Shown here: positions 8,949 through 17,514 of the stretch, piece after piece
Position numbering within the stretch: the stretch's first letter is position 1
Layout of the letters: the number at the start of each line of letters is the position of its first letter
Assembly (NCBI GenBank): GCA_028749115.1
Contig: JAQURD010000004.1
Location: 1-64,000 of the forward strand
DNA: 64,000 bases
Reading direction: 5' to 3'
Source of the DNA: Acidobacteriota bacterium
GTDB taxonomy: Bacteria > Acidobacteriota > Aminicenantia > Aminicenantales > Saccharicenantaceae
The notes under the pieces: model-generated
Told to the model about the DNA's origin: nothing
The model's input: only the letters and a program-made list of their open reading frames with translations
The model's database searches: none
Made by a program: the position numbers and the translations under genes

Positions 8949-9350
8949 TTAGAGCCTGGCCTGGCGGATCATCCCGGCCTCAGCTGCAGTGTCTGAGGTG
9001 AATTTGTTAATAACTGCGACTACCGGGCCTTCAAAGTATTGCTATCTCCCTCACTTGTTTGCCTGGTGGATGGCATTGAATAGCCTGGCCTCATTCTGGT
9101 TTGCCTCCTGCAGCCAGCGAGCATCAATGGCTGTTGCCGGAAGATCATGAGATGAGGCGACCGCGGTATATATCCGGTTAAATACCTTATCGAATCTGAC
9201 CTGCAGGTTTAGCCTGTGTCACATTCAGTGGCTGTCCGAATCTTTGATATAGCCGCCACCTCTCCTGCTGCCAGCTGCCTTCAGTGATTACTCCCGGGCA
9301 CAAGATCTTTTCGCGATGCGTCCTGTAACCAGAAGTGTCATCCGGGAGTA
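8949..9350 (-). pseudogene. Decayed coding remnant
   Basis: No intact gene, but on the minus strand three protein-like stretches occur in different frames, separated by shifts and stops. From the gene's 5' side they are: one with CPGVITEGSWQQERWRLYQ (about 9320-9210), one with DARWLQEANQNEARLFNAI (about 9195-9051), and one with GPVVAVINKFTSDTAAE (9029-8949, ending TAA). The last resembles the VVAINxFPTDTEAE segment of formate-tetrahydrofolate ligase, but the first two were not recognised as that family. These may be parts of one dead gene or of two. This fills most of the 458-base gap between the M64 gene and the lipoprotein gene. Confidence 0.35.
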
Positions 9351-9368
9351 TTTAAAATTGGGCCTTTT

Positions 9369-9914
9369 TTAATCTTTTTCATTTTGTTGAGAAGCCCTGG
9401 TTTTATATACCCGGCCCATACTAACATAACGACTTGAAACTTGTTGGTTATAATTATTTGGGATTTTTGGTTGGATATCATCAACTACTACTATATCTCC
9501 TCCCATCCTGGCTGCTTGATTGCGAAGGTCATTTTTTAATAAATTTAAATTGGTGTGAGAACGGGTATGTATTTCGCCCAGCAAAATCGCATCTGGCGGA
9601 GCTTCAGCATGAAAGATAAGGCTCACCTTCTCACCGGCTGGAGTCAAAGCATATTGAGTTTTATAATGCTTGTTTGAGTAATAAAGATAGGTCAATGTAG
9701 CTGCCAGAATAACAGAGAATCCTATTATTAAAGGTGCGGTATTAAAAGACGATCCGTCTCCAGAATTACTGAAGCTTGCTGACAGGTTAGAGCTAGCTGT
9801 CTGTGAAGAGCCGGCTGGCTGCAGATCTATGTTCGAGCTAATGCTCAGCAGGCATCCTGTTTGAAAAAACAGGATTAAAGAAATAATAATCACCACAGCG
9901 ATGATTTGCCTCAT
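9369..9914 (-). CDS. Small lipoprotein, DUF4156-like
   Basis: Predicted membrane-anchored lipoprotein of 181 aa. ATG at 9914 is preferred over the upstream ATG at 9953 because GAGGAG precedes it and the signal peptide then starts correctly. That signal peptide is a hydrophobic stretch (IIAVVIIISLILFF) ending in the lipobox FQTGC. A Ser/Asn-rich linker is followed by a second membrane segment at about residues 60-80 (PLIIGFSVILAATLTYLYY). The C-terminal part, with AILLGEIHTRSHTN and LRNQAARMGGDIVVVDDI, resembles DUF4156 lipoproteins of unknown role. The extra membrane helix is not typical of that family. It stands alone between two decayed regions. Confidence 0.55.
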   Translation of the reverse strand: MRQIIAVVIIISLILFFQTGCLLSISSNIDLQPAGSSQTASSNLSASFSNSGDGSSFNTAPLIIGFSVILAATLTYLYYSNKHYKTQYALTPAGEKVSLIFHAEAPPDAILLGEIHTRSHTNLNLLKNDLRNQAARMGGDIVVVDDIQPKIPNNYNQQVSSRYVSMGRVYKTRASQQNEKD

Positions 9915-10385
9915 TTCTCTCCTCCTCAAGCTTTCTTGACAGAAAAAAACCATCAGTTTAATCCCACAACCCTACATTGTGCGAAAAACGTGCCAGAAAT
10001 TTTAAGGACAAAAGCTTTTAAAGGACTAAAAATCTGTCCTCTTTTCAGGACGGCTCGTGTTTTTTTTTAGACACAGATAAGGTGGTGGTAAATTATTAGA
10101 TATTTTCGGGCTTTGATTGATTTCCGATACTAAACACAGGATCTGGACAGAATAGTTTATTTATAATCAGCCTGTTATTCTTAAGTCAGATTAAGTTCAT
10201 AACGATTGTCTATCAAAGATGAAATTTATCTTATTTTATCTTTGTTAGACGCCTTATTTTAGTATCTGCTACATGGAGTAGCCCTTTCAACCTCTGGATT
10301 TCAGCCCCGCCATTCCGCCCGAGTTTTGTTCTGATCCTTCTGGAAAATTGAGAATTGATTAGATTAGATAGATAAAAGGTAATAA
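9915..10385. other. Intergenic, no gene seen
   Basis: An AT-rich stretch upstream of the lipoprotein gene. It holds small inverted repeats (GTCCT/AGGAC around 10033-10048, and CAAAGAT/ATCTTTG at 10214-10244) with no clear gene or RNA. No function is assigned. Confidence 0.3.
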
Positions 10386-10650
10386 GTTGAGACAGCAAAG
10401 ACCACCGGGTCAAAACTGCCCGGTTTATCTGCCAGGATGGCCGACCTGGGAGTTCAGGTGATAGATACTGGTGAAATCAGAACAGTTGGAGAGTTGCCTT
10501 ATTTTTTTGAGGATGAAACCAGTAAATAGAAGGAATGGTCAGAGAAAAACTCCGACTTCTGGCCTATTCCTGGTATTCTTTTCCCGGGAGTCGGGTCTCA
10601 GAGTAGAAGCCACTCTAGCCTTATAAATTGTGCTTTCCTGGAAACCTTTT
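10386..10650 (+). pseudogene. Decayed second copy of the DnaE2 C-terminal OB fold
   Basis: In one plus-strand frame, with a single internal TAG at 10527-10529, the translation runs GLSARMADLGVQVIDTGEIR, then TVGELPYFFEDET. It resumes to end SSLINCAFLETF. This lines up with the end of the DnaE2 at 3063-5918 (ELSGQVVELAVRVVDAREIR, TYFYLFEDES, PRLINCTFLHSF), with about half the residues identical and similar spacing. Only the last 80 or so residues remain. It is a relic of a diverged dnaE2 paralogue or of an old duplication. The 3' end abuts the convergent lysA stop. Confidence 0.75.
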
Positions 10651-10652
10651 AT

Positions 10653-11909
10653 TTACACACTGCCCAGTAGAATTTCTTGTGGAATATCACGCAGGTTGAA
10701 ATTGGAAGCCATGCTGCGGCAGTAAGCCCCGGCCATTAACACGGCCAGAATTTTCCCCGGCTGAGGTCGGGGCATCATCCGTTCCACCCCAAAAATATCA
10801 GCTGTCTCGCACAAATGTCCGGCCACAGTTATTCTGTCCTTTTTGCTGCCATTGACCTGACTGACATTGACAATCTCATGATAGGCTTCTTTATAGATGG
10901 CTGGCCGTGGCACAGTATTATAGGTGCCGGCATTGACGCAGGCAAAAAGATGGCCATAGTTTTTTTTCAGGTATTCAACCCTGACCAGCAAGATCCCGGC
11001 TTCTGCCACCAGATATTTCCCCGGCTCAACGATGATGGCTCTGATGCCCAGCCTGGAGTTTTCTACTTTGCCAAGAATATAAGCAGCATACTCTTCCAAC
11101 GGGAAAAGTCTCTCTTCCTGAAGGTATTTTGGTCCGAAGCCACCGCCAAAATCCAGGCATTCTAAATTAAAACCGGCTGCCTGCAACTCCTTTGCTTTTT
11201 TTATCATCCGGTCTACAGCTCTAACTGCTACCGGAAAGTCTTCTTCCGTCCAGCCAGAGCCGAGGTGCTGATGGAGCCCGACGGGTAGAAACTTCAAAGT
11301 CTGGAGCCTTTTAAATGTCTCGATAACTCTAGAGTCTTCTACCCCAAATTTAATTGGTGTCCCATCAGAACTTCGTTCTCCAGCCGTTACCGTCTTACTG
11401 GAAAAGCCGCGTCCAAGCCCTGGATTCCAGCGGACTGAGACTCTGACCGGGCTCTTAATCCGCCGGCGCCTTCTGGCTGCTGCCAGAGACTCTATCTGTT
11501 CAAAAGCATCAATATTTACGGTTATTCCCGGATGAGCCAGAACCCGCTCAAAATCTTCCTGGCTGAGGGACGTGCCGGTAAACAGAATCCTCCCTTCATG
11601 AAACCCGGCTTTAATGGCTTTTTCCACCTCGGCTGGCGAAACAGCATCAATAAACACGCCTTCTTTGAGGAGTGCCTTTAATAGTCCGGCATGAGAGTTG
11701 GCTTTCATGGCATAAGCAATTCTTATTTCCAACCCGGGAGGAGCCGGTTCGAAAGCCTGTCTTAGCCTTCTAAGATTAGCCAGAACTTTCTGACGGCTGT
11801 AAACATAGAGAGGGGTACCATATTTTTTGGCCAGTTGCTCGGCCTGAAGATCTTCCAGATAAAGTTTGTTTTTTTTGACCCATAAGAATTCATTTTCCCA
11901 CCAGTTCAT
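10653..11909 (-). CDS. lysA: Diaminopimelate decarboxylase
   Basis: PLP enzyme that converts meso-diaminopimelate to lysine in the last step of lysine synthesis. 418 aa, normal for the family. Fold-III barrel features are visible: IAYAMKANSH with the PLP lysine near residue 68, HQHLGSGW, LDFGGGFG and the phosphate loop EPGKYLVAEAG. The second active-site part is LCETADIFG (Cys-Glu-x-x-Asp), followed by GAYCRSMASNFN. These residues favour DAP over ornithine or arginine. It stands alone, without other lysine genes nearby. A weak AAGGA precedes the ATG by about 8 nt. Confidence 0.88.
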   Translation of the reverse strand: MNWWENEFLWVKKNKLYLEDLQAEQLAKKYGTPLYVYSRQKVLANLRRLRQAFEPAPPGLEIRIAYAMKANSHAGLLKALLKEGVFIDAVSPAEVEKAIKAGFHEGRILFTGTSLSQEDFERVLAHPGITVNIDAFEQIESLAAARRRRRIKSPVRVSVRWNPGLGRGFSSKTVTAGERSSDGTPIKFGVEDSRVIETFKRLQTLKFLPVGLHQHLGSGWTEEDFPVAVRAVDRMIKKAKELQAAGFNLECLDFGGGFGPKYLQEERLFPLEEYAAYILGKVENSRLGIRAIIVEPGKYLVAEAGILLVRVEYLKKNYGHLFACVNAGTYNTVPRPAIYKEAYHEIVNVSQVNGSKKDRITVAGHLCETADIFGVERMMPRPQPGKILAVLMAGAYCRSMASNFNLRDIPQEILLGSV

Positions 11910-12007
11910 TTTATTATTCCTTTTTTTTTAAAATTAAAAATAAAAAACAAAAAATCAAAAGATATGATTCAAAGTCTATTTTATCCCGGTTTTTATTATT
12001 TTTGATA

Positions 12008-12967
12008 TTAATTTTTATGGCCGGGATGAATTTTGTCTTCTGATGTTTCACCTCCTTCAGGCCAGCTTTCCGGCCCTTCATTAAACATAGTTTTTTGACC
12101 TTTCTCCAGGTTTTCGGCCAGCTCTCTAAGTACCGGGTACTTTTCCAGCATAGCGGCCGGAATATTAAATTTTTCGCCAGTTAGCTTATTTTTAAGCTGA
12201 AGGGCATTAGCCAGTGCCTGACCGCGGTAATGATTATTGGTAATAACCAAGACCCGGTTGCTGCCCTCAGCCAGCTTTTTTATCCGGCCGGCCCAGTCTT
12301 CCAGTTCTTCACTTGAATAAAGATAATTATACCGTTCATCCCGTCCGGCACCCTGTTTAAACCAGTCTTCATAATTGCGCCCATGAAGCCTGACATAGGA
12401 AAAATCAGGATTGGTTACTATAGCCGAGGGCTTAATCGAACTCTGAAAGATTGGCTGATCAATGTTGCCATAAGCTACTTTCCTGTCCCTCAGGAATTCA
12501 TAGAATTCAGGCCGGTCCCAGGAAGAATGCCGGACTTCAAGGGCCAAAGGGAAGTCAGAAAAAAGCGCCAGCAGTTTTTGCAAATAAGCCCGGTTTTCAG
12601 AAGAATTAATAAAAGACCAGGGAAACTGAATCAAAATGGCAGCCAGTCTCTGACTGGCAGCCAGTGGAGCAATGCCTCTTTTGAAGTCGTCTGCTATTTG
12701 TGCCGGGATATTTTCGCGCTGATGGGTGAAAATCTGAAGGAGTTTAACCGTAAATAAAAAATCGGGGTAGTTTTGGACATGTCTCAGCCAGGAGCAAGCC
12801 ATAGAGACGGAAGCCGGCCGGTAAAAAGTTGAATTTATTTCAACCAGATCAATCAAGCTAGCCAGGTAGCTTAGCGGATGAAAGCCCCGTCCTTTAACTG
12901 CTGGATAGACGATACCCTCCCAATCTTCATAACTCCAGCCGGCTGTGCCCGCATAATATTTTTTCAT
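12008..12967 (-). CDS. DUF72 family protein
   Basis: Member of the DUF72 (YecE-like) TIM-barrel family, whose biochemical role is not settled. The family start YYAGTAGWSYEDWEGIVYP is clear, followed by LVEINSTFYRPAS and FLFTVKLLQIFTH. The barrel end carries VYVRLHG-like YVRLHGRNYEDWF and VLVITNNHYRGQALANA. Length is 319 aa; about 40 C-terminal residues (Gly/Glu-rich, ending HPGHKN) extend past the usual domain. The ATG lies 8 nt after a minus-10 box and has no Shine-Dalgarno, so the mRNA is probably leaderless. It is divergent from serS. Confidence 0.85.
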   Translation of the reverse strand: MKKYYAGTAGWSYEDWEGIVYPAVKGRGFHPLSYLASLIDLVEINSTFYRPASVSMACSWLRHVQNYPDFLFTVKLLQIFTHQRENIPAQIADDFKRGIAPLAASQRLAAILIQFPWSFINSSENRAYLQKLLALFSDFPLALEVRHSSWDRPEFYEFLRDRKVAYGNIDQPIFQSSIKPSAIVTNPDFSYVRLHGRNYEDWFKQGAGRDERYNYLYSSEELEDWAGRIKKLAEGSNRVLVITNNHYRGQALANALQLKNKLTGEKFNIPAAMLEKYPVLRELAENLEKGQKTMFNEGPESWPEGGETSEDKIHPGHKN

Positions 12968-12975
12968 CGAGTTTA

Positions 12976-13004
12976 ATTTTATTCCGTCTTGTTGGCAGCT
13001 TCAA
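12976..13004 (-). promoter_or_regulatory. Promoter of the DUF72 gene
   Basis: Minus-strand reading: TTGAAG (13004-12999), 17-nt spacer, TAAAAT (12981-12976), then 8 nt to the ATG at 12967. The short distance predicts a leaderless transcript. Confidence 0.5.
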
Positions 13005-13257
13005 CCGGGCAGTCTGAATATTTGTTTGAATCATATTTTATTTAGATTTTCGACCTTGAGGTGGTTAAACTAAACCTGCTTTTCGCTGCTCTGGCTGGCT
13101 TTCTTTCCTGTCTGTTGCTCTCAAATCAAATTATAGATGTTGACTTTTTTCTTTGCTAAGACAGCTGCGGCTAAAAAATTGCCTGGATACAGTTAAACCT
13201 GAACAATAAGATTAAAAAAGAGAGAAATTCAGATAAAAATGTTCAGAGTGATTATGT

Positions 13258-13263
13258 TATAAT
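13258..13263 (+). promoter_or_regulatory. serS minus-10 box
   Basis: A perfect TATAAT, 6 nt before the serS ATG at 13270; no good minus-35 is seen. Transcription would start at or within a base or two of the A of ATG, so the mRNA is predicted to be leaderless. Confidence 0.55.
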
Positions 13264-13269
13264 CAAGCC

Positions 13270-14553
13270 ATGCTCGATTTAAAATTAATTCAGGAAAATT
13301 TTGAAGAAGTTAAGAAGAAGCTGGTTAGCCGGGGGCAGACTCAGGTGATAGCTGATGTGGAGGAAGTCTATCATCTGTCGGCAGAGATTAAAGACCTGAC
13401 GCAGCAGTCCCAGGTGCGCCGTGAAAAGAGAAACAAGATATCTGACGAGGTCAAAAAACTGAAGATGGCTGGTGGCGATGTCTCGTCTCTGATTGAAGAG
13501 TCAAGACAGATGGGCGAAGAAATTGCGGTCATCGAAAAAAAGTCAAAAGAGCTTGAGGAAAAGCTTAAAAGTCTGCTTCTCCGCCTACCCAATATTCCCC
13601 ATGACTCGGTGCCTGTGGGAAAAAGTGGTGAGGACAATGTAGTAATCAGGGTAATTGGTCAACTGCCTCTTTTTGACTTTGAGCCTCAAGCTCACTGGGA
13701 TGTCGGGCAGAATCTGGGGATTCTGGACTTTGAGCGGGCAGCTAAGATTGCTGGCTCCCGCTTTGCTCTCTATTTTGGCCTGGGTGCCAGGCTGGAAAGA
13801 GCCCTGATCAGCTTTATGCTTGATCTTCATACCAAAGAAAGGGGCTTTAAAGAGGTTTTGCCTCCTTTTATTGCCAATGAAGCCAGCTTAACCAGCACCG
13901 GTAATCTGCCCAAATTTGCCGAAGACCTGTTCAAGCTCGAAGGCTTTGACTGGTATCTTATTCCTACCGCCGAGGTGCCGCTGACCAATATTTACAGGGG
14001 AGAAACACTTGCTGGCGGGCAGCTCCCCGAGCGTTTTGTAGCTTATACTCCCTGTTTCCGGAGTGAAGCCGGGTCATATGGAAAGGATATCAGGGGTCTG
14101 GTCCGCCAGCATCAATTTAATAAAGTGGAAATGATGATTTTTTCTCTGCCCGAAAAATCACTGGAGGAACTGGAATATATGACCTCCTGTGCCGAGGAAG
14201 TTTTAAAACGGCTCGGCCTGGCCTACCGGGTAGTGGCACTTTCGACTGGAGATATGGGTTTTGCCAGCGGCAAGACCTATGACCTGGAAGTCTGGATGCC
14301 AGCCAGAAATGGTTATATGGAAATTTCCTCCTGTTCAGATTGCTTTGATTTCCAGGCACGGCGAGCCCAGATTAAGTTTAAAAGGGAGCAAAAAGCACGA
14401 CCGGAGTTTATACATACACTCAATGGCTCGGGGTTGGCCATTGGTCGCACAGTCAGTGCCATTCTTGAAAATTATCAGCAAAAAGATGGCTCGGTGGTGG
14501 TGCCAGAAGCTCTTCGTCCTTATCTTGATGGGCTTGAGGCGATCAAACGCTGA
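13270..14553 (+). CDS. serS: Seryl-tRNA synthetase
   Basis: Charges tRNA-Ser with serine. 427 aa, the standard bacterial length. The N-terminal part, about residues 1-105, is the coiled-coil arm that grips the long variable arm of tRNA-Ser. The class II core has the motif 2 region ([21 protein letters not shown]) and motif 3 ([19 protein letters not shown]). Serine recognition residues lie around TAEVPLTN. The start ATG follows a TATAAT box by 6 nt without a Shine-Dalgarno. Two tRNA-Ser genes (UGA and GCU) follow on the same strand within 3 kb, so enzyme and substrates are clustered. Confidence 0.96.
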   Translation: MLDLKLIQENFEEVKKKLVSRGQTQVIADVEEVYHLSAEIKDLTQQSQVRREKRNKISDEVKKLKMAGGDVSSLIEESRQMGEEIAVIEKKSKELEEKLKSLLLRLPNIPHDSVPVGKSGEDNVVIRVIGQLPLFDFEPQAHWDVGQNLGILDFERAAKIAGSRFALYFGLGARLERALISFMLDLHTKERGFKEVLPPFIANEASLTSTGNLPKFAEDLFKLEGFDWYLIPTAEVPLTNIYRGETLAGGQLPERFVAYTPCFRSEAGSYGKDIRGLVRQHQFNKVEMMIFSLPEKSLEELEYMTSCAEEVLKRLGLAYRVVALSTGDMGFASGKTYDLEVWMPARNGYMEISSCSDCFDFQARRAQIKFKREQKARPEFIHTLNGSGLAIGRTVSAILENYQQKDGSVVVPEALRPYLDGLEAIKR

Positions 14554-14656
14554 AGCGGCTGGTGGTGGCGGGAATAAACCTGAATCCTGATTTATGTTGG
14601 CCAGCGGATAAGTGCAACCACAGGAAATCCAGAAAGAGAAAAAAAGAAAGAGCTTA

Positions 14657-14848
14657 TTAAGAATTCCGCCGGGCCATAAGCACACTCATCATCGCCTTCC
14701 GACCACAGTTACGTAATTATCAGCTACCATAACAGAGGTTATAGCCGCTAAGCTCTAAAAACTCCTCCAGCACCTGGCTCTCAGCCTTCTTAGGGCTGCT
14801 TTGATGCTTACTGACCAACTCATTTAATACCACTCTTTTAAGCTTCAT
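14657..14848 (-). pseudogene. Transposase (integrase-core IS) N-terminal remnant
   Basis: A 42-codon frame (14848-14720) starts MKLKRVVLNELVSKHQ and continues KKAESQVLEEFLELSGYN. This matches the N-terminal helix-turn-helix of IS transposases that read roughly K-KxxILDEF-xxTGYNRxYA. After two stop codons the same frame resumes with LRNCGRKAMM, typical of what follows in those proteins. Nothing of the DDE core is left, and no terminal inverted repeats were found. It is an old insertion remnant in the 480-base gap between serS and tRNA-Ser; the rest of that gap shows nothing clear. Confidence 0.6.
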
Positions 14849-14994
14849 CTCTAAACGCACCTCTTCGCCTCCTGGCTAATCTCTCCCCTAAAGCTAGCTT
14901 CAAACTGAGTCAGAAGGCAAAAGAATCTCGAGTAGATTTTCTCGTGGGGCAATGAATCATTTTTAAGTAGATTTTAAATAAGGCAATTCGGCAC

Positions 14995-15023
14995 TTGTCA
15001 TCTCTGTTGTCTCGGATTAAAAT
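14995..15023 (+). promoter_or_regulatory. tRNA-Ser(UGA) promoter
   Basis: TTGTCA (14995-15000), 17-nt spacer, TAAAAT (15018-15023). The tRNA 5' end is 10 nt downstream, a good fit to a sigma-70 type promoter. Confidence 0.65.
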
Positions 15024-15033
15024 ACTTTTTCCC

Positions 15034-15122
15034 GGAGGGATGGCCGAGTGGTTTAAGGCGGCGGTCTTGAAAACCGCTTTCCGGTTTCCGGAACGGGGGT
15101 TCGAATCCCTCTCCCTCCGCCA
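15034..15122 (+). tRNA. tRNA-Ser (anticodon UGA)
   Basis: 89 nt with encoded CCA (15120-15122). The acceptor stem GGAGGGA pairs with TCCCTCC, with G as discriminator. The anticodon stem GCGGT/ACCGC holds the loop CTTGAAA, with TGA at 15068-15070. The long variable arm and the T arm with GGTTCGAATCC are present. Reads UCA and related UCN codons. Confidence 0.97.
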
Positions 15123-15324
15123 ATCAGATCAAATTTTTGCCGGCTTGACCTTTATTCCGGCCAGAAGGGAAGCCCTCTTTAATTTATCCTGGCAGCCTTA
15201 TATTAAAACAATGGGTTATAACTGGATAATTTCAATTATATATAGATATATACAGACAACTTATAGTATCGACAGCAGATTCCTCTTTTCCTATGAAAAA
15301 TTCTTACTCAATCTTCAGTTGGAC

Positions 15325-16263
15325 TCAGCTGGCTGAGCCCAGAGAAATTAAAGCCCGCAGGAGCTTATAGCCCTCGATATAATCCTCTGTGCTGAAAGAC
15401 AGCGTTCTTGGAGAAATTCTCTTCACTCCAGGAATCAATAGACCCATCTCAGCCTGCTGGCTGTTATGAAAATTGACTTCGAACTGATATGGGCTTTTTA
15501 GCTCGTAAGGCTTAAATTTATCCAGAGAAGAAATGGCTTTTCTGGCGCCTTCTTTGAGGTCGGCCAGCACTTTTTCCCTGGGATAATTTCTGGCAGCGAA
15601 ACGACCAACGGCTTCTTTAACTGGCACAGCTACAATTTCATTTCCGAGAATTTCCTTAGCCTGCTGGCCGGTTTTGGTATCTCCGGTCAGCAGGACTACA
15701 GGCACATGATAATAGCCAGCGATAGCTCCATTGATGCCTAGCTCAGGGATTTCTATTCCGTTGATCTTAATCGAATAGATGACGGCTCCGGAAATAGTGT
15801 GGTCAAGAATAGCCGGGGCTGAGCCTGCCCGGGCATGATAACCAACGAAAACACAGGCCTGAAAACTTGAGTCAATCCCTTCCATCATAGAGAAGGGCTT
15901 GGGTGAGCCGGAAATAAGCATCGCCCGGGGGGCAAGTTCACTGGCGATGATATTTCTCATGCTGCCATGAGAATCGTTGACCACAACTTCAGTTGCTCCG
16001 CCAGCAAATAGCCCGGTAATAACGGCATTGGTATCTTCCACCATCCATTTTCTGGCTAACTGGTACTCGGATGAATCAGCCGAGCACTGATTGCCATGAA
16101 CCACACCCCAGATGCCTTCCATGTCTACCGAGACAAAAACTTTTAGCGGTTTTTTAACCAGAGTGGTGCCTTTCTCCTGGGCCTGGCCCGAAGCCAAAAA
16201 AGTTGTAATTAGCAGAAAGCCCAGAAAACAGGTCCCTATTATTGGTCTCAGTTTTTTGTTCAT
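15325..16263 (-). CDS. M55-family D-aminopeptidase (DppA-like), exported
   Basis: Zinc aminopeptidase of the DppA family, which releases D-amino acids from peptides such as D-Ala-D-Ala. 312 aa. A signal peptide is present (IIGTCFLGFLLITTFLA, probable cut after GQA), so it acts outside the cytoplasm; the classic DppA is cytoplasmic. Family motifs: SVDMEGIWGVV near residue 45, NDSHGSMRNI, VFVGYHARAG and TGDTKTGQQA, which hold the metal ligands. GGAGG lies 7 nt before the ATG. It is monocistronic, between a tRNA gene and a C_GCAxxG_C_C gene on the same strand. A role in recycling peptidoglycan peptides or using D-peptides is inference. Confidence 0.87.
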   Translation of the reverse strand: MNKKLRPIIGTCFLGFLLITTFLASGQAQEKGTTLVKKPLKVFVSVDMEGIWGVVHGNQCSADSSEYQLARKWMVEDTNAVITGLFAGGATEVVVNDSHGSMRNIIASELAPRAMLISGSPKPFSMMEGIDSSFQACVFVGYHARAGSAPAILDHTISGAVIYSIKINGIEIPELGINGAIAGYYHVPVVLLTGDTKTGQQAKEILGNEIVAVPVKEAVGRFAARNYPREKVLADLKEGARKAISSLDKFKPYELKSPYQFEVNFHNSQQAEMGLLIPGVKRISPRTLSFSTEDYIEGYKLLRALISLGSAS

Positions 16264-16359
16264 TTTTTTCCTCCTTCATTCTACCTTTTCCCCCAAGACT
16301 TGTCGCTTGATATTCTAAATTAAGCTTCTGACCTGAGGAAAGTTGTCCAGCCAGGCCTT

Positions 16360-16839
16360 TTAGCCTGAAAGGCAACCCTCTAGTTTCTTTTTGTTTCCTT
16401 CTTCAATTATTTCTTCAAGCAGCCGGCAACTATCTTCTATAAAGCCTGTGCAGTATTTATCAAATAGATCATGCTCATTGGCCAGGGCCAGCCCCTGAGG
16501 TGTCTTCAAGCTGCAGCCAATAAGATCAGAACAATTAATAGAGCCATGCAGCTCGGTAAATCGCCGGCAGAATTTCTGAGCCAGAGAATAGGTCAAGTCC
16601 TTGGCGGCTTTATCATCAGCCTGGCTTCGGCCAAAATGAAGGCTGATAACCAGCAGGGCACCAGTGAGCGCACCGCAGGTCAACCCCTGATGGGACATGC
16701 CTCCGCCCAGCACCTGGGAAAGTTTGAGGGCTTTTTCTTCAGTCAGGCCCTGCTCGACAGCATAGGGTGTAAAGACTGCCTGTGAGCAGCTAAATCCTTT
16801 CTCAAAAAGCTCTCTGGCTCTGGTCATTTCCTTTGACAT
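16360..16839 (-). CDS. C_GCAxxG_C_C family protein
   Basis: Small redox-type protein of 159 aa from a family named for its conserved cysteines. Visible here are GFSCSQAVF, the LTCGALTGAL motif, and a C-terminal CSDLIGCSL with a further Cys in YCTGFIEDSC. The cysteines may bind metal or form disulfides; the function of the family is unknown, though members occur mostly in anaerobes. GGGGGAG sits 7 nt before the ATG. It lies about 100 nt upstream of the M55 gene on the same strand, so they may be co-transcribed. Confidence 0.8.
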   Translation of the reverse strand: MSKEMTRARELFEKGFSCSQAVFTPYAVEQGLTEEKALKLSQVLGGGMSHQGLTCGALTGALLVISLHFGRSQADDKAAKDLTYSLAQKFCRRFTELHGSINCSDLIGCSLKTPQGLALANEHDLFDKYCTGFIEDSCRLLEEIIEEGNKKKLEGCLSG

Positions 16840-17382
16840 CTTTTCTCCCCCTTACTTAAAATTAAAATATAAAACTTAATATTAAATTTAAATCTTAGAT
16901 GGCTAAGAAGTAATTCTACTTGATCGTAGGCTTTATGGTCAATATAATATCCAGTTCAGGCGACTCGGGTATAAAGCGATCAAGGAAACTCCCGATAAAA
17001 TGGCAAACATCAAAGCTTGTTACCATCTTTTGGTCAATGAGCTGGATAAACTCATTGCCCTGTATCAGAAAATTTTCTGTCTGGATACCTTTATGTATCA
17101 TATATCAGCTATGGCCTGTGATCGCTAACAGGCAGGGACATAATATTCAAGGGAGACAGGGGGTGACCACAGAGTAAAGTCTGATTCCATGGTGATCAGC
17201 AAGCAGGAGTTGAGCAGGTTTGAAGACAGAAAAATTTGCATTTAAATTGTGTAAAAACCCGGGAAGGCTTCTACTGCCATTTATTTTGTAAGACATTTTC
17301 TGCCACAATAACTCTTCCTGAAAAGCCTGATTCAGTTTTTTTTAGAAGCAAAAAATGCTAAAATAACTCTGCCTTTTCTTGC
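16840..17382. other. Gene-poor stretch before tRNA-Ser(GCU)
   Basis: 543 bases. A plus-strand frame is open from about 16908 to 17128 and reads protein-like in part (GYKAIKETPDKMANIKACYH, ending MACDR), but it has no good start or ribosome site and I recognise no family. TAAAAT at 17359-17364, 18 nt before the tRNA, may be its minus-10 box; the minus-35 region is only a T run. Confidence 0.3.
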
Positions 17383-17476
<94 letters not shown>

Positions 17477-17514
17477 TCATCATTATTATGGCTCAGAGGG
17501 TATCTATTTTCTAT

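Noticed and set aside
10231-10413. 60-codon minus-strand frame
   Set aside because: Lies opposite the dnaE2 relic and AT-rich spacer, with no recognisable protein features.
10403-10426. ACCGGG-N9-CCCGGT hairpin with a T-rich tail, possible terminator
   Set aside because: The tail is only TTTATCT and the hairpin lies within the aligned dnaE2 relic, so it is more likely chance.
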